A stretch of 64,000 nt of DNA from Pantoea latae (GCF_002077695.1 NZ_MWUE01000008.1:244140-308139), one strand, 5' to 3'; positions 36,450 through 46,080 are shown, counted from the stretch's first letter. The notes: generated by a model not told the origin, from the sequence alone. Program-made: numbers and translations.

Positions 36450-36476
36450 CTGCCAGCGCCTCTCGCTCGCTGGCAG
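36450..36476. promoter_or_regulatory. Inverted repeat upstream of rhaB, candidate RhaS operator
   Basis: CTGCCAGCG (36450-36458) and CGCTGGCAG (36468-36476) form a perfect 9-base inverted repeat with 9 bases between, about 68 bases before the rhaB start. The position suits activation by RhaS, an AraC-family dimer that binds inverted half-sites; the sequence was not compared with a measured RhaS motif. A hairpin in the leader is the alternative. Confidence 0.45.
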
Positions 36477-36491
36477 GTTTGCAAAGATGTT

Positions 36492-36507
36492 CGTGAGGGA
36501 GATCACA
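36492..36507. promoter_or_regulatory. Predicted CRP site in the rhaB-rhaS region
   Basis: CGTGA-GGGAGA-TCACA matches the CRP consensus with one mismatch. It lies between divergent rhaB and rhaS, where E. coli also uses CRP with RhaS and RhaR to link rhamnose use to catabolite control. Confidence 0.6.
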
Positions 36508-36672
36508 GAGGCGTAAGGGCATCGTATGTGAGCTTCGCCGCAAATCTTTTAACTGGTGGGAATATCTTGAATAAAAAGCAAAATTCCTGCGGCTGGCGGT
36601 GCAAAATTCAAGGTAAGCCGCCGCGCGGCCAGGTAGACTCGGTTACGTTTTTGTTAAACAGACGAGGCCATC

Positions 36673-37494
36673 ATGACGATTTTACACAGCGCCGACTTCT
36701 TTCCTGAGGGCGATTACGCCATCGCTATCGAACCGCGTGTGCCTCAGCCGGCCTTCCCGGAGCACCACCACGATTTCCACGAAATCGTGCTGGTGGAACA
36801 GGGGTCGGGCATTCATGTGTTTAACGGCCAGCCGCAAACCCTGTGCGCCGGCTGCGTCTGCTTCGTGCGCGATCACGACCGTCACCTTTATGAGCAGACC
36901 GACAATCTCTGCCTCACCAACGTGCTCTACCGCAGCCCGAGCGCCTTTCGCTTTCTCTCTGGGCTGCAGGCGCTGCTGCCGAATGAAAGCGAGGGCCAGT
37001 ACGCCTCGCACTGGCGCATAAATAACAAAGTCATGACGCAGGCGCTGGATGTGGTGGCGAAGATGCGGCAGGATGACTGCTGGTCGCTGGAGAAACAGGC
37101 GCGGCAGGAGCAGCTCTTTTTGCAGCTGCTGGTGCTGCTGCGCGAGGCGTGCCGCAATGAACAGGCGCAGGATCAAGAGGCCAGGCTGCATCGCCTGCTG
37201 GACTGGCTCAACGATCACTACAGCGAAGAGATCGTGTGGGAGGCGCTGGCCGACCGTTTCTCGCTGTCGCTGCGCACGCTGCATCGCCAGATGAAGCAGC
37301 AAACCGGCAGCACGCCGCAGCGCTATCTCAACCGGCTGCGGCTGCTGCAGGCGCGCCATCTGCTGCGCCACAGCGATTTGCGCATTACCGATATCGCCTT
37401 TCAGTGCGGCTTCGGCGACAGCAATCACTTTTCTACCCTGTTTCGGCGTGAATTTGGCTGCGCCCCGCGAGCGGAGCGCCAGCAGATGATGTAA
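36673..37494 (+). CDS. rhaS: Rhamnose-responsive activator RhaS
   Basis: 273 residues of the AraC/XylS family. The N-terminal cupin ([20 protein letters not shown]) binds L-rhamnose, and the C-terminal pair of helix-turn-helix motifs (about residues 185-270, [19 protein letters not shown] and [20 protein letters not shown]) binds DNA. It activates rhaBAD and rhaT. GAGG precedes the ATG. rhaR follows after 12 bases. Confidence 0.95.
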   Translation: MTILHSADFFPEGDYAIAIEPRVPQPAFPEHHHDFHEIVLVEQGSGIHVFNGQPQTLCAGCVCFVRDHDRHLYEQTDNLCLTNVLYRSPSAFRFLSGLQALLPNESEGQYASHWRINNKVMTQALDVVAKMRQDDCWSLEKQARQEQLFLQLLVLLREACRNEQAQDQEARLHRLLDWLNDHYSEEIVWEALADRFSLSLRTLHRQMKQQTGSTPQRYLNRLRLLQARHLLRHSDLRITDIAFQCGFGDSNHFSTLFRREFGCAPRAERQQMM

Positions 37495-37506
37495 AAGGAG
37501 CTATCG

Positions 37507-38379
37507 ATGTCGCTGATCCTGAGTCGGGAGGACTATTTCCCTGCCCCTAACCTGCCGGTCACCGTGGCTGAACGTATGCCGCAGCCCTCTTTTCCCGCGC
37601 ATCGGCATGAGTTCAGCGAAATTGTTATCGTCTGGCGCGGTAATGGCCTGCATATTCTTAACGATCGCCCCTGGCTGATTACCTGCGGCGACGTCTTCTA
37701 TATTCGCGATCAGGATTGCCACAGCTACGACAGCGTTAATGACCTGGTGCTCGACAACATCCTCTACTGTCGCGATCGTTTCGGCCTGGGGCTCGACTGG
37801 GCGCAGCTGCTGCCGCCGCAGGGCGAAGATGCGCCGGGCTGCTGGCGTCTGACTACGCGCGGCATGGCGCTGGCGCGCGGCGTCATCAGCCAGCTGGAGC
37901 GCGAAAGCCATAAGAGCGATCCTCTCTCTATTCAGCTGTCAGAAGCGCTGTTTTTGCAGCTGGCGTTGATCCTGCGCCGCCACGGCTATGCGGCGGACCG
38001 GCCCTGGGCGCTGCCCGAAGGCGAACAGCTCGACCTGCTGATGTCGGCGCTGCAGGGCGCGGTGGCGCGCCCCTTCGATCTGGCGACCTTTTGCCAGCAG
38101 AACGCGCTGAACGAGCGCGCTCTGAAGCAGCTGTTCCGCCAGCAGACCGGGATGACGGTCGGCCACTATTTGCGTCAGCTGCAGCTCTGTCAGGCAAAGC
38201 ATCTGCTGCGCACGCAGGATTGTTTGATAGGCGAAGTGGCGGCGCGCTGCGGATTTGACGACAGCAACTATTTCTCAGTGGTGTTTACGCGCGAAACCGG
38301 CCTGACGCCCAGCGCCTGGCGGCAACGGTTTGTGCCGCAGCGGTCGGGAAGTGCGGCGCAGGACAGAGCGCCGTCTTAA
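37507..38379 (+). CDS. rhaR: Rhamnose-responsive activator RhaR
   Basis: 290 residues, paralogous to RhaS. Cupin start [20 protein letters not shown] and C-terminal AraC domain with [20 protein letters not shown] and [19 protein letters not shown]. RhaR activates rhaSR itself, setting up the two-step rhamnose cascade. AGGAGC precedes the ATG. A bidirectional terminator separates it from convergent rhaT. Confidence 0.95.
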   Translation: MSLILSREDYFPAPNLPVTVAERMPQPSFPAHRHEFSEIVIVWRGNGLHILNDRPWLITCGDVFYIRDQDCHSYDSVNDLVLDNILYCRDRFGLGLDWAQLLPPQGEDAPGCWRLTTRGMALARGVISQLERESHKSDPLSIQLSEALFLQLALILRRHGYAADRPWALPEGEQLDLLMSALQGAVARPFDLATFCQQNALNERALKQLFRQQTGMTVGHYLRQLQLCQAKHLLRTQDCLIGEVAARCGFDDSNYFSVVFTRETGLTPSAWRQRFVPQRSGSAAQDRAPS

Positions 38380-38440
38380 ACCTGCGGCCGCTGGCAGAAA
38401 GGTGGCCACAATCCTGCGCAGGTGAGATGGCCCGAAAAGC

Positions 38441-38474
38441 AAAGCGCCCGTGACAGGCGTGTCGCGGGCGCTTT
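38441..38474. terminator. Bidirectional terminator rhaR / rhaT
   Basis: A 15-bp stem with one G-T pair joins AAAGCGCCCGTGACA (38441-38455) to 38460-38474 around the loop GGCG. It is symmetrical enough to stop both convergent transcripts. Confidence 0.85.
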
Positions 38475-38513
38475 ATCTTACATTTCACGCTGATTACTCT
38501 CTGGTATCGGTAC

Positions 38514-39548
38514 TTACGCCGCCAGCCCAAGGCCCACAATGTTAGCGGCAATAATAATCACCACGCAGCCGAGCGAAAGCACGCTGACCGGACGGCGTCC
38601 AGCCGATTTCCACTCTTTCATCAGTAGCCCGACCAGGCCACCGCACAGCACGTAGAGGCTCATGTGCAGCATCCAGCTGACGTAGTCATACTGCGGCGGG
38701 ATTTTGGCGTGACCCCAGGCGTAAAAGAAGAATTGCAGATACCACATGGTGCCGCCCAGCACCGCGAAGGCGATATTGGCAAGCAGCAGCGGCTTCGCCA
38801 CGGAGAGATCGCGACGCAGCGACAGCTCCGGCTTCATCGCCAGGCGGATAAAACAGAACGCCAGGTTGACCAGCGCCCCGCCGCCCATAATCACCACATA
38901 GCTTGGCAGCGCGACGTAGAGCGGATCGATGCCCAGTGCCGCCGCCGCTTCATGCATCGGTTTCGCCGCGTCCATAGCGAACGACATGCCCGCCGAGAAG
39001 ATACCGCACAGCACCGCCAGCACCAGTCCCTTCTTGAGATTGAACTCTTCCGCGTTGATCCCCAGCGCGCGCTCTTTCAGCAGGCCGGCGCGCGAGACGA
39101 TCGCAACGCCCACCAGCGCCACGGCGACGCCGAGCAGGGTTAACCGGCCGCCGGTTGAGGCAAACAGCTCGCCGAACCGTCCCTGGATCAGCGGCGTCAT
39201 CAGGGTGCCGACCACCAGCGTGATGCCGATAGCGATGCCGATGCCCATCGACATGCCAAGATAGCGCATCGTCAGGCCGTAGTTGATGTTGCCGATGCCC
39301 CACATCGCGCCGAACAGAAAGACCGGCAGCAGCTGAGAGAAGCTAAAGCTGCTGTAGTAGGCCCAGAAGTTTGGCAGCAGCGCCGCGCTGACCGCCCACG
39401 GCAGGATCAGCCAGGACATAAAGCCGCCGACCGACCACATCGTTTCCCATGACCACTTTTTCACCTGTTTAAACGGCGCGTAGAAACACGCGGCACTGGC
39501 AGCACCGACGAGATGCCAGAAGATACCTGCAATAATGGCACTGTTCAT
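38514..39548 (-). CDS. rhaT: L-rhamnose:proton symporter
   Basis: 344 residues, exactly the E. coli RhaT length, with ten helices. [20 protein letters not shown] opens it and [20 protein letters not shown] is a conserved internal stretch. It imports L-rhamnose with a proton across the inner membrane. The ATG at 39548 follows AAGGAATAAC; an earlier ATG at 39563 is unlikely. Confidence 0.96.
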   Translation of the reverse strand: MNSAIIAGIFWHLVGAASAACFYAPFKQVKKWSWETMWSVGGFMSWLILPWAVSAALLPNFWAYYSSFSFSQLLPVFLFGAMWGIGNINYGLTMRYLGMSMGIGIAIGITLVVGTLMTPLIQGRFGELFASTGGRLTLLGVAVALVGVAIVSRAGLLKERALGINAEEFNLKKGLVLAVLCGIFSAGMSFAMDAAKPMHEAAAALGIDPLYVALPSYVVIMGGGALVNLAFCFIRLAMKPELSLRRDLSVAKPLLLANIAFAVLGGTMWYLQFFFYAWGHAKIPPQYDYVSWMLHMSLYVLCGGLVGLLMKEWKSAGRRPVSVLSLGCVVIIIAANIVGLGLAA

Positions 39549-39904
39549 TGTTATTCCTTGCATAAGGTTGAGGCCTACAGGAAACCCGGTTCCTGGTCAG
39601 CAGGCAGTCTACGGTGCGCCTGACGCCTCCAGCCTTTGAATGGCTGCCGATCACAAAGCCGGAATGGCAATATCAGCCGGTTACTCCCTACCGGGATCAC
39701 AGTTTCGATTTTGTTGGATCTGCAGCGGAGAAATCCCTTAACCTACTCATTATTCAGGTTTTTTTAATAAAATGCTGTGCCGCGCAGCACATTTTCCCGC
39801 TGGCTGCCGTTTTTTCAGCGCGCCTGGCAAAAAAACAAAGATGCTTCCCTATTGGCGATTAAGCCCGTATAAAACGATGAAACGCATCCACGGCAGGAAA
39901 TGAG
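39549..39904. promoter_or_regulatory. 356-bp divergent region between rhaT and an unknown gene
   Basis: No gene is credible here. It must contain the rhaT promoter. A half CRP motif (TCACA at 39697-39701, minus-strand TGTGA) lies about 150 bases before rhaT without a good second half. The stretch 39715-39850 is AT-rich compared with its surroundings. Confidence 0.35.
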
Positions 39905-40228
39905 ATGACGGGAAAATGGTTAACGCTGTTTTTATCGCGTGCGGTAAGCCGCGTCATGCTGGATGACCTGCGCGCCATTCTGCCCGCCAGCGCGGTAAAG
40001 ATTTTTACCAACGAACTGGAAGAGGCGCGCTATGCGACGTTGGAGTGTCAGCAGGCGGAAGAGAGCTGCGCGCTGATCGCCTCGGCGATGGTGGTATGGC
40101 GCCAGCTGGGCCATGTTCACCGCATTACGTATAAAAAAGGCGAGGTGGTGCGCGACGTCAGCGACGCCAGCCAGTTTCAGCTTTTCAGCATGCTAAAAAC
40201 GCACCGCGCGGTGATGCAGGTCGCCTGA
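39905..40228 (+). CDS. Hypothetical protein, 107 residues
   Basis: I do not recognise this protein. It has no signal peptide or clear membrane helix; the middle is helical and acidic (FTNELEEARYATLECQQAEES) with two cysteines, and the end (KKGEVVRDVSDASQFQLFS) is more basic. AGGAA precedes the ATG and base composition fits its neighbours, so it is likely real. A 32-codon membrane protein gene starts 21 bases downstream on the same strand and may share its transcript. Confidence 0.65.
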   Translation: MTGKWLTLFLSRAVSRVMLDDLRAILPASAVKIFTNELEEARYATLECQQAEESCALIASAMVVWRQLGHVHRITYKKGEVVRDVSDASQFQLFSMLKTHRAVMQVA

Positions 40229-40249
40229 CAGGAAGATAACGAGGTTTCT

Positions 40250-40348
40250 ATGAGAGTGGGTATTCTGTTTCCGATCGCCATTATCGTGGCGGGCGTCGGT
40301 TTTCTGGCATGGTTTATCGGCAGCGGACTCGCCATGCCAGGTTCCTGA
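40250..40348 (+). CDS. yoaK: YoaK-like small membrane protein, 32 residues
   Basis: An ATG with GAGG seven bases upstream opens a 33-codon frame ending at 40348. The product starts MRVGILFPIAIIVAGVGFLA and is one membrane helix with a short polar C-terminal tail ending PGS. As I recall it, E. coli YoaK (32 residues, MR-GI-FP start, AWF- centre, PG end) is a close match in length and pattern. Single-span proteins of this kind sit in the inner membrane; function unknown. It ends two bases before the convergent ybiI stop. Confidence 0.75.
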   Translation: MRVGILFPIAIIVAGVGFLAWFIGSGLAMPGS

Positions 40349-40349
40349 G

Positions 40350-40616
40350 CTAACGCAGCTGGCTGTCTTTGCTGCCGCGTCGGTTATAGAGGGCGCTGCC
40401 TTTGAGTTCTTTGTCGTGCGCCTGCTGGCAGGCCAGGCAGAAACGCACGCCGGGCACCGCCTCACGGCGCGCCTGCGGGATTGGCTCGCCGCATTCGTCG
40501 CAATACTCCGCGCTTTCGCCCTTGTTCATGCTGCCGCGCACGCGGGCGATTTCATCATTAACGGTACTTTCAATCTGTTCCTGCACGGCGCCATCTGACG
40601 CCCATCCGCTCGCCAT
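40350..40616 (-). CDS. ybiI: DksA/TraR-type zinc finger protein YbiI
   Basis: 88 residues matching E. coli YbiI: MASGWASDGAVQEQIESTV, the C4 zinc finger YCDECGEPIPQARREAVPGV followed by RFCLACQ, and the C-terminal YNRRGSKDSQLR. The fold belongs to the DksA/TraR family, whose larger members enter the RNA polymerase secondary channel. YbiI is too short to carry the full coiled-coil, so a direct polymerase role is unproven. Confidence 0.93.
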   Translation of the reverse strand: MASGWASDGAVQEQIESTVNDEIARVRGSMNKGESAEYCDECGEPIPQARREAVPGVRFCLACQQAHDKELKGSALYNRRGSKDSQLR

Positions 40617-40853
40617 AACATCCTCCTCATTACTGAAAGTGTTGGCCCAAATTCCGTTTTGCGCAACGTAGAGAAGATATGGGGGTCATGCATACCCAAT
40701 GCAAGCTTTTGTCGTCGTCAGCGCCCTGTTCTGCGTTTGTTTGCCAGCGCCGCGCTGTAAATGGCAATCAGGCTAAGGTGGCGTCAGGGGTTTTGTTTCA
40801 CGCTGCATTTATAAAACATTTTATTAACGTACTCGACATCGGAGATGCAGCAG

Positions 40854-42293
40854 ATGACAACAGAACTCAAACATTATATTAACGGTGAATTTGTCGCGCA
40901 CAGCCGTGACGCGTGGATTGAGGTGATTAATCCCGCCACCGAAACGCTGCTGGCGCGTATCCCCGAAGGCTGCGCACAAGAGGCCAGCCGCGCGATTGAC
41001 GCCGCCGAAGCCGCCCAGCCCGCCTGGGAGGCGTTGCCCGCCGTCGCGCGCGGCGGCTGGCTGCGCAAGCTGGCGAACGCCATCCGCCAGCGCGAGCCTG
41101 AGCTGACCGCCACTATCGTCGCCGAGGGCGGCAAAACGCAAGGCCTGGCGCAGACCGAGGTGCTGTTTACAGCCGACTACCTGGACTATATGGCCGAATG
41201 GGCGCGCCGCTATGAAGGCGAGATCGTCAACAGCGATCGTCCCAACGAGAATATCTTCGTATTTAAAAAGGCAATCGGCGTCACCACCGGCATCCTGCCG
41301 TGGAACTTCCCCTTCTTTCTAATCGCGCGTAAAGCCGCGCCCGCGCTGATTACCGGCAATACCATCGTCATCAAGCCGAGCGAACTGACGCCGCTTAACG
41401 CCGGCATCTTCGCTGAGATCCTGCATCAGATTGGCCTGCCGCAGGGCGTGATTAACATTGTCTACGGCTACGGCCCGGAGATTGGCCAGGAGCTGGCCGC
41501 TAATGCGAAAGTGGGTCTGGTGAGCCTGACCGGTAGCGTCGGCGCAGGCGTCGCCACGATGGCGGCCGCGGCGAAGAACGTCACTAAGGTGTCGCTGGAG
41601 CTGGGCGGCAAAGCGCCCGCCATCGTGATGAACGATGCCGACGTCGATGTGGCGGTAAAGGCGATTGTCAGCTCGCGCGTGATCAACAGCGGGCAGGTGT
41701 GCAACTGCGCAGAGCGCGTTTATGTGCAGGAAGGCATCTACGACCGCTTTATGACGGCGCTGACCGAGGCGTTTAAGCAGGTGAAATTTGGCGATCCGGC
41801 GGAGCAGCGCGACATTGATATGGGACCGCTGATCACCGCCGCCGCGCTGGCGCGCGTGGAGAAAAAAGTGGCGGACGCCGTGGCGGCGGGCGGCAAGGTG
41901 GTGCTGGGCGGCAAACGCGCCGGCGATAAAGGCTTCTTTTTCGAGCCGACTATTATCGCCGACGTGCGTCAGGATATGGAGATTATGCGCGAGGAGATCT
42001 TTGGGCCGGTGCTGCCGGTGATGACCTTTAAGACGCTGGACGAGGCGATTGAGCTGGCCAACGACTGCGAATATGGTCTGACCTCTTCGCTCTACACGCA
42101 AGATTTAAACACCACCATGGCGGCGCTGCGCAGGCTGAAGTTTGGCGAAACCTACGTTAACCGCGAGAACTTTGAAGCGATGCAGGGCTTCCACGCCGGC
42201 TGGCGTAAATCGGGCATCGGCGGCGCCGACGGGCGTCATGGCCTGGAGGAGTATCTGCAGACGCACGTTGCCTATCTGCAGTTTTCGCTGTAA
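40854..42293 (+). CDS. aldA: Lactaldehyde/glycolaldehyde dehydrogenase AldA
   Basis: 479 residues from ATG 40854, the E. coli AldA length. GGAG nine bases upstream favours it over ATG 40845. NAD-binding PWNFPFFLIARKAAPAL, the ELGGKAP motif with catalytic Glu and the catalytic Cys in SGQVCNCAERV are all present. It oxidises L-lactaldehyde, made by RhaD, to L-lactate, and glycolaldehyde to glycolate. Its location two genes beyond the rha locus supports that role, though co-regulation is not shown by sequence. Confidence 0.93.
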   Translation: MTTELKHYINGEFVAHSRDAWIEVINPATETLLARIPEGCAQEASRAIDAAEAAQPAWEALPAVARGGWLRKLANAIRQREPELTATIVAEGGKTQGLAQTEVLFTADYLDYMAEWARRYEGEIVNSDRPNENIFVFKKAIGVTTGILPWNFPFFLIARKAAPALITGNTIVIKPSELTPLNAGIFAEILHQIGLPQGVINIVYGYGPEIGQELAANAKVGLVSLTGSVGAGVATMAAAAKNVTKVSLELGGKAPAIVMNDADVDVAVKAIVSSRVINSGQVCNCAERVYVQEGIYDRFMTALTEAFKQVKFGDPAEQRDIDMGPLITAAALARVEKKVADAVAAGGKVVLGGKRAGDKGFFFEPTIIADVRQDMEIMREEIFGPVLPVMTFKTLDEAIELANDCEYGLTSSLYTQDLNTTMAALRRLKFGETYVNRENFEAMQGFHAGWRKSGIGGADGRHGLEEYLQTHVAYLQFSL

Positions 42294-42300
42294 TGAATAA

Positions 42301-42327
42301 GCCGCCTGTAACAGGCGGCTTTTTTTT
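42301..42327 (+). terminator. Terminator of aldA
   Basis: GCCGCCTG (42301-42308) pairs perfectly with CAGGCGGC (42312-42319), loop TAA, followed by eight T residues. Its T tract reaches the stop of the convergent MFS gene. Confidence 0.92.
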
Positions 42328-43600
42328 ACGCGATGCGCGACCGGCTGCGCAGCAGCGCCGCGGCGCTCAGCAGCGACACCGCCATCAGATAGTAACCCGG
42401 CGCAAGGCTGGTGCCGGTGGCGTTGATCAACAGCGTGCAGATCAGCGGCGCGAAGCCGCCAAAGATGGTCACCGCGACGTTGTAGCTGATCGCCATACCG
42501 CTGGCGCGCGTGCCGAGCGGAAAGAGATCCGCCATTACCGACGGCACGGTAGAGAAGTAGATGGACTTCAGCAGCGCCATCCAGCCCACCAGCAGCATCA
42601 ACGTCAGCGGCGAGGTGTGATTCACCATATAGCTGAACGCGGGATAGATGGTCACCAGCAGCAGCAGCAGCGATCCCCACATCAGCGGCACCCGCCCTAC
42701 GCGCTCGGCGCACAGCCCCATCAGCGGCGTCACCACGGTGAGGATCACTCCCGCCAGCAGCGTGGCGCTAAAAGCGACGCTTCCCGGCAGATGCAGCGTT
42801 TTCGTGGCGTAGGTCGGCACGTAGTTGAGCATGTAGTTCACCGCTGTCGAAATCACCATCAGGCCGACTGCCAGCAGCATCAGCTCTTTCTGGCGGCCAA
42901 ACAGCTGTTTCAACGGCGCCGCGCTTTTCTCCTGCTGCGTGAAGCTGGCCGGCTCATGCACGTGGCGGCGAATGTAGATCCCCAGCGGGCCAATCAGCAG
43001 ACCGAAGGCAAACGGGATGCGCCAGCCCCACGACTGAATCTCCGCCTCGCTGAGGATCTGCGTCAGCCCCAGCCCAAAGGCGGAAGCCATCAGCGTGCTC
43101 GCGCCCTGCGTGGCAAACTGCCAGCTGGCGATAAACGCCTTACGCTCGGGAAAGTGCTCCACCAGAAACGCCGTGGAGCTGCCGAACTCGCCGCCCGCCG
43201 AAAAGCCCTGGATCAGGCGCGCCAGCATAATCAGCAGCGGCGCGGCCAGCCCAATGGTGCCGTACTCCGGCATAAAGGTGATCATCGCGCCGCCGAGCAT
43301 CATCAGGTTGATAGAGAGCAGCAGCGCCTTTTTACGGCCGTGGCGATCGGCGTAGTTGCCCAGCACCACCGCACCGAGCGGACGGATCAGGAATGAGACG
43401 CCAAAGCTGCCGAAGGTCAGCAGCAGCGAAACCGAGGCGTCGCTGGTGGGAAAGAAGGCGTGCGCGATATAGCTGGCGAAAAAGCCGTAGACCGCAATAT
43501 CGAACCACTCCAGCGCGTTGCCGATACAGGTGGCGAACAGGGTTTTATGCAGGCTCGGTCTGGGGTGAACCTGCGGCGCCGTTTGCGTCAGGCTGCTCAT
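42326..43600 (-). CDS. MFS transporter, metabolite:H+ symporter (MHS) type
   Basis: 424 residues. GNALEWFDIAVYGFFASYIA in helix 1, FGVSFLIRPLGAVVLGNYAD-type loop and RLIQGFSAGGEFGSSTAFLVE are the MHS signatures shared by citrate, ketoglutarate, proline/betaine and shikimate carriers. It imports organic acids or amino-acid-like compounds with protons. Its ATG overlaps the upstream M20 peptidase stop (ATGA), so both are made together; a peptide-like or N-acylated compound is a plausible substrate. Confidence 0.88.
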   Translation of the reverse strand: MSSLTQTAPQVHPRPSLHKTLFATCIGNALEWFDIAVYGFFASYIAHAFFPTSDASVSLLLTFGSFGVSFLIRPLGAVVLGNYADRHGRKKALLLSINLMMLGGAMITFMPEYGTIGLAAPLLIMLARLIQGFSAGGEFGSSTAFLVEHFPERKAFIASWQFATQGASTLMASAFGLGLTQILSEAEIQSWGWRIPFAFGLLIGPLGIYIRRHVHEPASFTQQEKSAAPLKQLFGRQKELMLLAVGLMVISTAVNYMLNYVPTYATKTLHLPGSVAFSATLLAGVILTVVTPLMGLCAERVGRVPLMWGSLLLLLVTIYPAFSYMVNHTSPLTLMLLVGWMALLKSIYFSTVPSVMADLFPLGTRASGMAISYNVAVTIFGGFAPLICTLLINATGTSLAPGYYLMAVSLLSAAALLRSRSRIA

Positions 43601-45018
43601 GCGCGCGCCTCCTGATACGCCTGCTGCCGCGCCAGCAGCGCCTCGCCCTCTTCACCCAGCTGCCAGAGCAGCCGGGTCATGATCTGCAACCCTTCGCGCG
43701 CCACGGACTTCAGCATATGCTCGTTGACGCCGTGCTGACCGCAGGCGGGATAGGAGTGCGGCACCCACAGCGTCGGCAGGCCCAGGATGTCGGAAAAGAC
43801 CTCGTTGGGCAGCGAGCCGCCGAGGTTGGGCAGCAGCGCCGGTTTTTTGTGGCTGCTGACGGCCAGGCTCTCCAGCGCCCAGGCGACCAGCGGGCTTTGC
43901 GGGTCGAGGCGCGTGGCCGGGGAGCCGCGCAGGAAGTCGACCTGTACATCATCGAATCCGCTCGCGTGCAAACGCGCCTGCACGTGCGCCACCAGGTTTT
44001 CCCAGTCGGTGCCGACCACGAAGCGCAGCTGGCATACGGCGGTCGCCGTGCCGGGGATGGCGTTCATTGGACGCGCTGGGTTGCCGGTTTCGAACGCCAG
44101 CACCTCCAGCGTGTTCCAGCCATAGAGGCGTTCCGCCGCCGTCAGGCCTGGTTCGCCCCAGTTAGCGTCGAGCGCCGGATCGCCCGGCATGCCGCCCACC
44201 TCAATATCGCTGAGAATGGCGCGCACCGCCGCGCTCAGCGAGTCGGGCTTCAGTGCCTCGACCTGCAGCACGCCCTGCGCGTTGACCAGCGAGGCGATAG
44301 CGCTTGCCAGCCGGGTGCCGGGATTGCTCAACAGCCCGCCCCAGTTGCCGGAATGATAGGCGTTATCGCGCGCGTTAATGGTGAGGCGGAAGTTAACCGC
44401 GCCGCGCGATCCCAGAAACAGCGTCGGTCGCGGCGCGCTGACGCGCGGGCCGTCAGAGGCGATAAAGAGATCGGCGCGCAGCAGCGCCTGCTGCTGCTGG
44501 CAGAGTTCGGCGAGGCCCGGCGAGCTGATCTCTTCGCCCATCTCGAACAAAATTTTGCAGTTAAAGCCAAGGCGGCCGCCGCGCGCGTGGTAGACCTGCT
44601 CCAGCGCCGCCAGATTAACGCAGTGCTGGCCCTTGTTGTCGGCGCTGCCGCGGCCATACCAGCGATCGCCCTCTTCGGTCAGCCGCCACGGATCCAGCCC
44701 GTCGCGCCAGTTTTCATCATCGCCGAACACCACGTCGCCGTGGCCGTAAACCAGCAGCGTCGGCAGGTTTTCCGCTTCGATACGCGTCGCCACCAGAAAC
44801 GGGCGCTGCGCCGTCACGGGATTATCGATAAAGTGCAGCCTAAAGCCGAGCGCCGCCAGCTGCGGGCCAATTTCGCCGTGTAAATAGTGCCTCAGCTCGC
44901 TGTCGCGATCGCCTCGCTGGCTTTCGGTCACGCACGCGATGCGACGCGCCAGAAGCTGTTGAAATTCCCCGCTGTCGAAGTAGCGCATCGCCTGATCAAC
45001 TGCCTGTTGTTCCGTCAT
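43597..45018 (-). CDS. M20-family metallopeptidase
   Basis: 473 residues. GHGDVVFGDDENW provides the first zinc ligands, RGSADNKGQHC the bridging Asp and EMGEEISSPGL the catalytic Glu pair. A dimerisation lid (HSGNWGGLLSNPGTRLASAI) lies in the middle. This is the dipeptidase / carboxypeptidase branch of M20. Operon partner is an MHS transporter, and a LysR gene is divergent, so it likely hydrolyses the imported compound. Exact substrate unknown. Confidence 0.88.
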   Translation of the reverse strand: MTEQQAVDQAMRYFDSGEFQQLLARRIACVTESQRGDRDSELRHYLHGEIGPQLAALGFRLHFIDNPVTAQRPFLVATRIEAENLPTLLVYGHGDVVFGDDENWRDGLDPWRLTEEGDRWYGRGSADNKGQHCVNLAALEQVYHARGGRLGFNCKILFEMGEEISSPGLAELCQQQQALLRADLFIASDGPRVSAPRPTLFLGSRGAVNFRLTINARDNAYHSGNWGGLLSNPGTRLASAIASLVNAQGVLQVEALKPDSLSAAVRAILSDIEVGGMPGDPALDANWGEPGLTAAERLYGWNTLEVLAFETGNPARPMNAIPGTATAVCQLRFVVGTDWENLVAHVQARLHASGFDDVQVDFLRGSPATRLDPQSPLVAWALESLAVSSHKKPALLPNLGGSLPNEVFSDILGLPTLWVPHSYPACGQHGVNEHMLKSVAREGLQIMTRLLWQLGEEGEALLARQQAYQEARA

Positions 45019-45171
45019 GTTTGCCCTGTCTTTTTTATTGTGCTGTCACCTATCTTTGCCAGAAGGCCGGCATTGCCACAATTATCAATTTATCGAGCTA
45101 CCTTTGCTTTTAAAGCAAGGCTACAATGCCCAAAAAAGAAGCACGCCCCGAGGCGGTGCAGAGGCGAAACG

Positions 45172-46080
45172 ATGCAGAGCAGTGAAATCCGCTATTTTCT
45201 TGCCGTGGCCAACAGCGGCTCGCTAAGCGCCGCCAGTGAACAGCTGTTTGTGGCGGTCTCCGCCATCAGCCGGCAGATCCAGCGGCTGGAGGCGCAGGTA
45301 GGCGCGCCGCTGTTTGAGCGCCACGCGCGCGGCATGGTGCTGAACGAGGCGGGTGAAATCTTTGCCCGTCAGGTGCGGCAAAGCATGCTGGATATGGACT
45401 ACGCGCTGGCGGAGATCAAAGGACTGAAGGCGATCCGCCGCACGCTGATCCGCATCGCCTGCACCGACGGAATGGCATTCAGCCTGCTGCCCGGTCTGCT
45501 GGCGGAATTTCGCGCGCTCAATCCCGGCGTCTACTTCGCGCTGAAGGTAGAGAGCGCGCAGATGGTGGCGGAGCGGGTGCGCGCCGGCGAGTGCGACGTG
45601 GCGCTACAGTTCAGCCTGCACCCGGAGCGCGGTGTGGAGGTAATGGGCTCCTGGCCCGCGCCGGTGCTGCTGGCGATGCATCGGGAGCATCCGCTGGCGC
45701 AACGTCCGGTGACGCTGGAGGCGCTCTCACACTACCCCATGGCGCTACCGGAGCAGAACACCACGGTGCGGCAGCTGTTTGACCTCGCCTGTCAGATGCG
45801 CGGCTGCGTGATTGAGCCGGTGCTGACCTGCGACTATTTCGCCACGCTCTACCAGTTTCTGCTTAATACGCCCGAGGCGATAACCATCAGCAGCGCCTTC
45901 ACCCTGCTTAACGAAACCCAGAGCCGGGATCTGGTGCTGCGCGAGATGGGTGTCGATCAGCTCAGCCAGCGCACGCTGCAGCTGCAGCGCGTGTCGGGGC
46001 GACAGCGCAACGCGGCGCTGTCGCCCTTTCTCGCCTTTCTTCAGCAGCGCCTGAACGCCATCGCCGCCGGTCTGGCGTAG
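45172..46080 (+). CDS. LysR-family regulator of the peptidase-transporter operon
   Basis: 302 residues from the ATG at 45172, behind GAGG. The helix-turn-helix starts SSEIRYFLAVANSGSLSAAS and includes VAVSAISRQIQRLE. It is divergent from the M20-MHS operon and ends directly against the convergent DppA-like gene. A role in controlling peptide or amino-acid use is inferred from place only. A longer frame running up from 44887 overlaps the M20 gene and is rejected. Confidence 0.9.
   Translation: MQSSEIRYFLAVANSGSLSAASEQLFVAVSAISRQIQRLEAQVGAPLFERHARGMVLNEAGEIFARQVRQSMLDMDYALAEIKGLKAIRRTLIRIACTDGMAFSLLPGLLAEFRALNPGVYFALKVESAQMVAERVRAGECDVALQFSLHPERGVEVMGSWPAPVLLAMHREHPLAQRPVTLEALSHYPMALPEQNTTVRQLFDLACQMRGCVIEPVLTCDYFATLYQFLLNTPEAITISSAFTLLNETQSRDLVLREMGVDQLSQRTLQLQRVSGRQRNAALSPFLAFLQQRLNAIAAGLA

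Noticed and set aside
44887..45171. Upstream extension of the LysR gene at 45172
   Set aside because: Covers the start of the divergent M20 gene and lacks LysR character; the helix-turn-helix begins right after ATG 45172.
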